Below the pieces are notes generated by a model. The model did no database searches. It was not told the origin of the DNA and worked only from the letters and a program-made list of their open reading frames with translations. DNA of 64,000 bases. Origin: Haliclona indistincta (Eukaryota; Porifera; Demospongiae; Haplosclerida; Chalinidae). Location of the stretch: contig OZ024789.1 in NCBI GenBank assembly GCA_964017065.1, positions 8,188,191-8,252,190 of the forward strand, given 5' to 3'. This document shows positions 21,101 to 31,485 of this stretch, piece by piece; the stretch's first letter is position 1; every line of letters starts with the position of its first letter. Both the position numbers and the translations under genes were made by a program.

Positions 21101-24100
21101 TTATTCGAGGGCCCTTGTTGTTTTTGGTAGGTTAGTGGGTTTTACATGGCTACTGGGCGGTGGCTGGTAGTGCCTTGCCTGCGAGGCAGCTGCTTCTCTA
21201 TATTGAGGTGTTAAGTGTTCGTAATGATAAGGTGAGGTAGTAGATAGAGGCATTTGGGGTGGAAATCTATCGCCGGAAGAGAAAGGAGGAGTACAGGTTT
21301 CAGAGAAAGGAGGTTGATTTGGTGGTAAGGGCTGTTGAGAGATGGTAGTTTGAGGAAGGAAGGAAGAAGAGGGAAGATAGCTTATGTCAAATGCTGGGTT
21401 GTAATAGTGAGGGGGAGGGGTGAAGTGATGCTGTGGGTATGTAGGGACGGGTGGTCGATTGTGCTGATGTTGCATACTGGGTCCAGGATAAACTTGTGGA
21501 GCCATGCCAGGCATGTATCCTTCGTGCAACGGGGACATTAGGAAATCTGGAATGTCTTCGAGAATGTCGTACAAAAGAACAGGATCCTCGGCAAATATCG
21601 GAGGAGACATGACTGAACTAGGGCTCTCCAGGAGACTCTGCAATTGAGACATTTCTCTAGTGTACGGACCTTCCACTGGCAGTGCTGATGGCTGTTCAAT
21701 GGAGCGAGATGGTGGAATGCTGTCAAGGCTAGATGATTGCAAAGGAGATTTTGCCTCTTTCTGACTACGAGATGTTTTCTTTGATGAGCCTGGTCGAGAT
21801 GAAGTAGATGATACAGTTAAAGTTGTTGGCACTTCAGGCGAATGAGATCGATCTTGTGAACTTGATCTTGTCTTTTTTGATTTCTCATCCGAGTCAACTT
21901 CTACTTCTGCGGTGAATAAAAATAATGAACACCTTGAATGATACTGCTGCATACAGCTTTTACCTTGCAACTGAGTTTGGGCTATGTTGGAATCAAAGGG
22001 TAGGCTAGCCGGCCAAAACGACGGAGGTCTTGGCACTTTGCTCAACTCTTCTTCAACCTTGTGTTTCTTCTTTTTTCTACGATACTTTGCTCTTCTGTTT
22101 TGGAACCAAATCTGCAAAATTTATTTTTATTTATACAACACAATCATTTTCATGTAGGGCATACAGCAATGCATGCTAAAAGACAAATGGTTCACAGGAA
22201 ACCCAGGCAATGTCCTGGGATGATCAAAGCATGTATTTTAAACTGCAAACAGAATTTTGAATACTTCACTGGATACACTTTCCAGTCAAGAGTTGTAATA
22301 GTCTCATGCAGACACTTTGTGTGAAGAAATACATGTTCCATACAACTTATAGTGTACAGCTTAGCCAAGTTATGCAATTATCCGCAATGCACTTTCTATC
22401 TATAGCTTGTATGTGTACATTTGTTCTGCATTGTGTGCTTTTCTATTATTCTTGCAGTTGTTAATCGATGCGTCTATAACAATTTCTGCTCTCATTATAT
22501 CCATCAAAAGTTCCAACTCGTCTTCTGAGCTCAGAATAGGCTATTCAAGTGTATACCAACTATGCAGGCATGCCAACTCAGAATGACATTAGCCTGGCTG
22601 ATAAATTGGAAGTAAAAGCTTATTTAATTATGGTAGCTAAGCTCCCGAGAGAACTCAAAATGTAACAATATAATTAACCATCTTCCTGATGCATTTCCCT
22701 ACAAATTATTTCAGGAAGCTGACAACTGGAAAATTCGCACTGTGCTGATGTACAGTGGATATGCATCTTACTCCAAGGCATACAGTTGCCCAGCAAATTG
22801 TCTGCTGTTTGGTTTGGAGAGTATAGCTATCAAAAGTTCACTGCTACTTCACCATCCTTCCCACAATGTACAAGTGCACTGTGATTAGTAGTGTTATGTA
22901 ACAACCGGTAACCTTTAAAATGCACATACACAAAATATGCATTTTTGCATAATGCATTTCAAGCAAGACTTATTCTAAAGTAAATTTAGTTTTACTTATT
23001 TTGGTGAATGTTCTTATGTTCAAAACTAACCTGTATATGGTTTAATGTGAGTTCTAATTCTTTAGCGATTGCTGCCCTTTCTTTTGCATTTGGAAACCGG
23101 TTCTTTTCGAATATCTCCTCGAGATGACAGAGTTGCTTTGGAGTGAACTGAGTCCGTGGTTTCTTAGAGCTTTCCATTTGATATGACAGAGAAGGCAAAA
23201 TATTACTGGAAGGACCTTGGATAGGAGGCATTGTGTATAACTGAGGTCCGGAAGTCTCTCCATGTTCTGCAAAAAGAATGATCATTTCACATTTGGTGCT
23301 TAAGTTGCAGCACGGCATTGGTGTTCATGTTTCTGATATAGGGCATTGGTATTCATGTTTCTGATTATAGCCGCAGGTATCAACGATACAAATTTACACC
23401 TGCTCCATCAAAGCAGACCTACAATAGCCAGCATGCATACAAGACAATTTACACCTCTCTACAACTAGTACTCTGACCCGGCAAGGGCAGGAACGTTTTA
23501 CGCTGGGCCAAACCCTGGTCCCACAGTGGTTTCAGACTCGGTAAGCAATGGGTCACCTATGTGGCCGCTTAAACTATCAATAAAGTCAATATGTACAGCC
23601 ATAGCAATTCGGTTTTCTCACTCATTTACTTGATCTTCAAAGGAAGAAATATTTAATCTATTACCAACGATGAAAACAGTTCCCTCCCACAAAATGGAGC
23701 AAGGAGTGACGAATGCTCCCACTTGATCTAACCAGCACACTTGTGGGCTGGTAATGATGAAACTAAAGCTGTTAGTATTTCAGCTAACACTACCTAAACT
23801 CCCGACCTTTGACTAGCAATCACCTCAAGATTAGGGTAAATGTTGGTGTACATAAGAAAAGGCACATAATGCATCTGTTAACAAATAAAGTAAAAAAGCT
23901 TTATCTTTTAACAAAATATACCCAATTTATTTACACTGCACAAACAGACGGCTTGCATACCAAATCATTTCTCACTCTAACTTGCATATTACCTGCAGGG
24001 TGTTGTCCACGATCCGCTAAACTTGCACCAGATTGCCCTGGCAGAAACAGCTCAGGCATACCACAGAACTCAGCACTGCTCGCAGCGGCAGGAGTTGCAC

Positions 24101-24158
24101 GATCATGCGTGTCTTCTTGCGGAGCGTCTCCGCTGCCAGACTTGCGATGACTCGCCAT
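21101..24158 (-). CDS. PRD-like (paired-like) homeobox transcription factor (4 exons, 451 aa)
   Basis: Exons in transcription order: 24158-23993, 23266-23031, 22111-21964, 21906-21101. The protein starts MASHRKSGSG. Residues 89-148 form a full 60-residue homeodomain with no indels: R5, F8, L16, F20, W48, F49, Q50, N51, R53, ending WFQNRRAKYRRKKKK. Q46 and A54 point to the PRD class rather than ANTP. The intron between homeodomain positions 46 and 47 is a position known from PRD-class genes. Y56 replaces the more usual W. No paired domain or octapeptide is visible. The C-terminal 300 residues are rich in Ser, Pro, Gln and His, as in activation domains. The last intron is only 57 bp and in frame without a stop, so retaining it would add 19 residues. 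Expected to bind DNA in the nucleus; the ortholog family is not resolved by eye. Confidence 0.85.
22112..23030 (-). other. Homeobox intron 2 (splits the homeodomain)
   Basis: A 919-bp AT-rich intron between homeodomain residues 46 and 47. No repeat or gene is recognised in it. Confidence 0.7.
23267..23992 (-). other. Homeobox intron 1
   Basis: A 726-bp intron. A short imperfect direct repeat GGCATTGGTRTTCATGTTTC occurs twice at about 23317-23363; otherwise nothing is recognised. Confidence 0.6.
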
Positions 24159-24408
24159 GCCGCAGTGTCTGTGTTACAGAATCCAGAGCTCGTGCAGTTC
24201 GGCGGCTTATGAGCAGATCACCAGCTGCAGGTTCCAGTAGGAAAACCATTCTATATCATTGTTTCTCCGCTAAGATGTCGAACTGTCCGGCCCTCCAAAA
24301 TAAACACGTGGAGAACAAAAATTGAAGAGAAATAAAGCGTTCGATGCACGGGAGTGTCCGGGAACCACACTCACCTGGGGAAAGTATCCGTACGTAAACG
24401 GTAAAGCG
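24159..24408. promoter_or_regulatory. Bidirectional promoter region between homeobox gene and GMPPB
   Basis: Only 250 bp separates the two divergent start codons. It has higher GC content than the flanking introns and no TATA box in either direction, so it probably works as a shared or overlapping promoter (inference). Confidence 0.5.
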
Positions 24409-27400
24409 ATGAAGGCATTGATACTTGTTGGAGGTTTTGGCACCAGATTGCGTCCCCTGACCCTCTCCAGACCAAAGCCTCTGGTAGAATTTGCAAACAA
24501 GCCGATCCTGTTACACCAAGTGGAAGCACTGGTCGAGGTAAATAGTACACATGCGGCCATTATAGTATGAATAATTATTGAAAGATGGCTGTGTTTTCTG
24601 TAGGCTGGGGTAAAACATGTCATTCTTGCTGTCAGCTACCGAGCAGAGATGCTGGAGAAAGAAATGCAGGAACAAGCAGCCAGGGTAACAATGCAGCAAC
24701 AACCAGCTAGCTAAACAGGGAGATAATTATGATTTTTATTTTTGCTTTTCCCAATCTCTAGTTGGGCATCAAAATCAGTCTCTCACACGAAACAGAGCCT
24801 CTTGGCACTGGTGAGTGAATTGTTACAATGAGCGTACTTTGAACCTTGAGAACGATTGTAAAGATTGTACGGACCTTGAGAAAGATTGTAAAAAGAATCA
24901 TCTGTCACTGACAGCTGCAAATTGCACGTAATATTATGTATCAAAAATCGTTCTTGCATTGGTTGGGAATTCAAATTGTGCTCTGTGCAGGGCAATGCAC
25001 CTGTTATTACGACCTGTACTACCTGTTTAGTCCTGAGTCTCCTACTTGTTGTAAGGCAGCTCTATTTTCTTCAGCTGGGCCTCTTGCTCTAGCCAGGGAG
25101 AGTCTGCTTGTGGATTCAGAGCCGTTCTTTGTCCTCAACAGCGACGTCATTTGCAACTATCCATTCAAGAAACTGCTCCAGTACCACAAAGACCATGGCA
25201 AAGAAGGCACCATTGTGGTGAGTAGGTATTTGAGCTAGAACAAGCTAAGCTTTCAACTGCAAAGTATTGTCTTAGTTGCTGCTCAGTGAGTCGTCATGGT
25301 TACAAAAAGAGTTGAAATCTTGTACATTTGCAATATCCGAAATTTTTAAAATTGATTTCAACCACATTGTGACATTTGCTCACATTCGTAATACCGTATA
25401 CTCTGGTTACACCAGGTTAAAAATGTATTTTTGCTATACAGCCATGACGTAATTTAGTTAAATTTTTTTCGAATATTCAAATTTGATCAATGTGGTCACA
25501 TGTGTTGGTGGTCCTCTTCGTGGTTTTGGGGTGGACCGATCTCACTCTCTTATTATAAATCGTGTCAACAATCTCTCTTTGAAGTGAAGGTGATGAGAAA
25601 TCAGAAAAGGTAAGGAGTTATGATAGACCTTGGAATATAGCCCAAATCGAATTGCATGATGTGGAGATCCATGGAGGCCGCCAGACTTGATTGAAATAGT
25701 GGGAAACAGCCATCTGGTGGGCCCACTATACCATAGCTTGACTGCTGTACAGATCCTTTCAAATGCTATGCCTTTGTGACCTTAAGAGATATTATACTGC
25801 TGGAAGTTTTGGACGCATTTTATCTTATCTAATGTAGGCCTGCTCTATAGTAGATGCATACTTAGTCTTGGGGCAACACAAAATTGTAAAGTATCGCTAA
25901 ACCTGTTATGCCGTCTCTTACTCATCGATTATTCTTATTTCACTGTTATACGCGGTAAAAATTAATGTGGACGTAAATTGATCTACTCAGTATTTTCTAG
26001 TGCAATACATGTTTCTAATCCAGTTCAATGCTCTTGTTATTCTGAAGGTGTGATTATTTGGCTCGTGCTGTTTTAGCTCAGGTAACATGATCTTGTGTTA
26101 CGAAGCCTTACCTATACCACTGTGATAACTAGGTAGAAAATCCAGCTAAGCACATGGTTATGTTTTTTTTGGACACTTGCTCAAAGGTGATTCTTCAATT
26201 TGGTTTCGAGAATGTTTCATGGAAGTCTGTAGTGTTAGGCATAATTATAGTGAAAGAAATTATGATAGGTGGGGTTCAACTGTATATGACTCGCCTGATA
26301 AGTGAGTGTGGTACGGTTTCGAATCCCAAAGCTGGTGCTTTTGTTAACAAAAATTCCATGGGTGCACTGTCTTGACTGACAATGTTTGACCTTGTTGAAA
26401 GGTATCGAATGGCTTTGCCAAGCATGATGCAGTGAGTCTCATGAATATTCACAAGTCAGTTTGTCTCGCTTGATCATTTTGATTGTTAAGCAAAATGATA
26501 GTGATGTAGTTCTGAGCATGCTGGACCAATTATCTGATTGTGTAACACTGTTGTAATCTGGGTTCGTTGTCATCTGGTAAGCAAACAAGTTGTTTATGAC
26601 TATTTCCTCTGATCTGGCGGCCTGGTTTGCTTGAAAGCTAAACAAGTGTTCCTGAGCAAGCTTGAACATAAAGTGGTTTACATATGATGTCTGAACACAG
26701 TTCCATCCAGACTGCTGGGTTTACATAGCCACTTACCTGAGTACCATTAGGACCACTTCAAAGATCCTATCCCCTCCCATCCACCTACCCTAGCTGCCTC
26801 ATAGGTACTACAATACAGCTACAAGGGATTCCCACAGAGCAAGAAATGGATCCATACGCTTTTAACCCAGCTGCCCAGCTGCATTAATGCTTCCGAGGTC
26901 ATTTGTACTTTAGCGCCATTGATTGTACCCAAGTTGTGTTGCTTAGATGAGCTAGGTTCACAGGCACTCTGTTCCAATGTTTTGGTTTTGATTGAGCAGT
27001 GCACCTTGCACCCCATTACCAAATACAGAGACTGTTGCCTAGTGATTTTGTGCATTTGGTAAAGGGCTGAAAAGTGGATGTTTACACCACCTGTGAAAAC
27101 TAAACACATCATCATAATATAAGTCTCGCCTGTATACACACAACAGAGGATCACCTGAGGCGCAATGAGGCATAATGAGGCGTGTTTGTAAATTTAAAAG
27201 TTCTCAGATCATGCTCCTTGTCAGGCGAAATCAGTAGATCGAGCATGCCCACACGGCAATGTTTATAGTACGGGGCATAGGGCAGTCGGCTCTCCTTTGA
27301 TATACAGTAGGTTGTTATTGTAAGCTGTGAAGGTTCCGCTGTCTGCTTATATTTTTGCTACTGTCTGCATCAGCACTTCTTGTGCTTAAGCACATGTTAC

Positions 27401-30400
27401 CAAGTTTATGTTGTACTGCAGAGCTGGTTGATTTCTCTCATGTGTGTAACTGAAACTTGATTTTATATATGTACATGTACTGGTGTAGCCGAAGTTAGTT
27501 AAGAAGCAGTATAGTGCCATGAACAGCTTTGTGACTAAAGAATTATGTTTGAGCTTCTGTTCAGTTAAAATAAACTTGTAAACTGGTCAGCATAATGAGT
27601 TTGATATTCATAGTGTGTTGGTTGACCACATATCAGAGATGGTCATTTCACTGCCTTTGAAGATAGAATAGATCAATATGAGTGGTCTTGCTGGTGGTTA
27701 GGAAGTTATTGTCAGTGGTTAGTAAAAGACCATGGCTTGTTTCTCATTAATTGTGTTCTAAGTCTTTGTGCCTAATGTATGAATATCATTACTGGTTCTG
27801 TGGTATTGCCAAGAGAGTTTCTTCAAAGTAGATTACACCCACTCTTTCTAGTTTATGCTGAGCTCTCTCTGTCTGGTTTGAAAATGCAAGGAAGAAACTT
27901 TTTGTTCTTTTGTCCTTCAGCTTATAATGCCTAGGCACATACACATGTAGCAAGCTGGCAGTGTTCTCTTGCAGCGTGTCTGGGTATGTCTTTTGCTGAG
28001 AACTAAGTGCAGTCTTCACTTTGACTGGAAAAGCAAAGCGTTTTCGACTAAAGCAACGCACACGATCTGTAATGTCAAAACTGGTCAATTTTACTGCTTG
28101 GTGTGCACCGTAAACACGAGTCTAAAATTTATATCTTACTATTTATTGAAGCTTTGTTCATGAATTACTTGATGTTCTTACCTCAATGGCTGCTAAAGTC
28201 CATACTTGGATACTTTACAACTAGAGTAGAGGAATAGAGAAAAAGTGTAGTGCAATACTCATGTGCTATTGGAGAGGTGGAGACAGTAGTGTATTAGTAG
28301 GGGGCTAACATGTGTTGCACGAAAGTTTTGCAAATTAATATTCATGAGGGGTGCTGCAATTTCGCTAAATTTTGGGTGTGTGTGCAGTCGTGCAATGCTA
28401 GAAAACGAAATAAATGCATTTACCTGGTAAGCAGAGCTTAGAAATTGCCTTACTCAGTATTGGCTATGCAGAGGTTTAATAATAATAAATACTGCCTCCT
28501 CTCTCTAAAAAGTGGGGCCCAAAGCCCCACCTGCCTCCCTATATTTCCGCCCCTGTCCCCTATATCTCCGCCCCTGTCCCCTATATCTCCGCCCCTGTCT
28601 CCCTATATCTCCGCCCCTGTCCCCCTATATCTCCACCCCTGTCCCCCTATATCTCCACCCCTGTCCCTATATCTCCGCCCCTGTCCCCCTTCATCTTCAT
28701 CTCCACCCCTGTCCCCCTATATCTCCGTCCCTGTCCCACCTATCTCTGCCCCTGTCCCCCTATATCTCCGCCCCTGTCCCCCTATATCTCTGCCCCTGTC
28801 CCCTATATCTCCGCCCCTGTCCCCCTATATCTCCGCCCCTGTCCCCCTATATCTCTGCCCCTGTCCCCCTATATCTCTGCCCCTGTCCCCCTTATCTCTG
28901 CCCCTGTCCCCCTTCATCTCCACCCCTGTCCCCCTATATCTCCGCCCCTGTCCCCCTTATCTCCGCCCCTGTCCCCCTATATCTCCGCCCCTGTCCCCCT
29001 ATATCTCCGCCCCTGTCCCCCGATATCTCTGCCACTGTCCCCCTATATCTCCGCCCCTGTCCCCTATATCTCCGCCCCTGTCCCCCTATATCTCCGCCCC
29101 TGTCCCCCTATATCTCTGCCCCTGTCCCCCTATATCTCCGCCCCTGTCCCCCTATATCTCTGCCCCTGTCCCCCTTATCTCTGCCCCTGTCCCCCTTCAT
29201 CTCCACCCCTGTCCCCCTATATCTCCGCCCCTGTCCCCCTTATCTCTGCCCCTGTCCCCCTTATCTCCGCCCCTGTCCCCCTATATCTCCGCCCCTGTCC
29301 CCCTATATCTCCGCCCCTGTCCCCCGATATCTCTGCCACTGTCCCCCTATATCTCCGCCCCTGTCCCCTATATCTCCGCCCCTGTCCCCCTATATCTCCG
29401 CCCCTGTCCCCCTATATCTCTGCCCCTGTCCCCTATATCTCCGCCCCTGTCCCCCTACATCTCTGCCCCTGTCCCCCTACATCTCTGCCCCTGTCCCCCT
29501 TCATCTCCGCCCCTGTCCCCCTACATCTCTGCCCCTGTCCCACTACATCTCTGCCCCTGTCCCCCTTCATCTCCGCCCCTGTCTTGTGCCAGTGACTAGA
29601 GTTGTTGTCCTGTGAAATCATATATTATTACCATGTTACCAACCTCATTGACCAAGGAGAGGTATGATTCCAGTAGAGAGGCATTCTACATCAGTAACAT
29701 GACCTGATGATAGCCAAGAGAAGAGGCCAGACTGTTTAGCTAAGAGGAGAGTGAGTTATGATATGGTCGTTATCCAGTTAGGATGAGTTTAGTATATTAT
29801 GTGTGCACTGGAAAATCTTTTTCACTTTGTGGAAATGACTGGAACAATTATTTTCTGTAGATCATAACTGTTATTATTGCATAATCCAGTGGAGTTCTAC
29901 CATAATTATTCGTTCTTAGCTAGTGGGTCCACTTTACCAGTGGATAGTAAAATGTGTGCATTGCCATAGCAACAAGCGATGTGAAGTGGTGTATCACTAT
30001 TATTGTCTCTAGTCATTTGGTCACAGTGTTGTTCATTGATGAAGTACCTCACCACCTCGTTGATGACAGCATAGTGTAGTGGAGTGTGTCCATGAGAGTC
30101 CTTACAGTTGGTGTCACACTTGTACTTTGTTATTAGGTCAATGATGATATCAACGAGCAGCTGCCAGATGGACCAAACTATGCCAATTTCTGAACTGTTG
30201 TAGCATGTACATGTTTTCCAACTTGTCGTAGAATTTCTTAGCTATTGGGTTGAATTTACCAGTAGATAGTAAGTATTACACAGTTTGGGCACAGTACTAT
30301 TATGAGTTGGTAGTGACCATAGTGACAATGACTAGGGTGATACACCACTTCGCCTTCCTTGACGCTATAGTCACCTCAGCATTGCCCAGTGAATTCTTCA

Positions 30401-31415
30401 ACTTATAGTGCCTGGACACATTACATACTCTCATTGTAAAAATTTATTTAGTTGCCTCTGTAAATTTGCATGTAACATTTTTGATATTCGATTAACCCTT
30501 ACTTATTTCGTCAAAAAATTGACTTGCTCTAAACTGGCAGTTGTCTTGCAATTTTCTACAACACGTAGTACGCTAGCTGTTCCAAACTAGCACTGTTTTC
30601 ACTCAACCTGTACTACACTCCAAGTTGGCTACTCCCACTTCGGAACTCCGAAAGTGGCGAGGAGCTCTGCCCCAGGTTATTGGGACATCCACTTTAAAAT
30701 TCCCCCGTGCAGTACGTTTAGTGGAGAGGGCATGCCGAGAAACAGTGATTTTTAAAGGTAAAGTCGTCTTTTGCAAATAGATTAGTTTCACCTTTCTGAA
30801 GCACTTTTCACATAATTTATGACGTCTACAGTAGGTGGAGTCAATTATGACACCAAATGGCGTCATTAGGGTTAAGTTGTACACTCCTTAGAGTTAGAAT
30901 GATTTGGTTTTTTGTAGTTTTGGGTTATAAGTATCGTTGCTGTAATCCCAAAAATGCTATCTCAAATGCATTATAAAAGTAAAACCTCACTCAGCCGTAG
31001 ACATTGTTTATGTAACTCCGCCCACTTTTTCTTTGTGTAGGTTACCAAAGTGGAAGAGCCTTCCAAATATGGTGTGGTAATCTACAAGGACAATGGAGAG
31101 ATCAACAGATTCGTTGAGAAACCGAAAGTGTTCGTGTCCAACAAGATCAACGCTGGGATGTACATTTTCAACCCTAAAATTTTGGACCGGATTGAGGTAT
31201 CAATTTTTCTCCTATTTTGAGCTTTATTTATACCATTATTTTCTAACAAAAGCTTGTTTCCTTGCGTGGGCATAAATGAAATATTTATAACTCGCTGCAT
31301 AGTTATGGAATTTTATTTTGCTCTCCCATTCTCTCTTTTTTGACCCCTTCTCTCTCTCTCCCTTCCTTTTCTCTATCTCTCTTCGTTTGTACTCTCTCTT
31401 CATTCATCCTCTCTT

Positions 31416-31485
<70 letters not shown>

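Noticed and set aside
24322..24408. 29-residue N-terminal extension of GMPPB
   Set aside because: GMPPB proteins start at MKALILVGG; the extension would exceed the family length and overlap the short divergent promoter.
28445..29615. Two overlapping frames of 384 and 367 codons rich in Pro/Leu/Ser
   Set aside because: Both are translations of the 22-bp C-rich minisatellite; two frames open at once and the repetitive content indicate an artefact.
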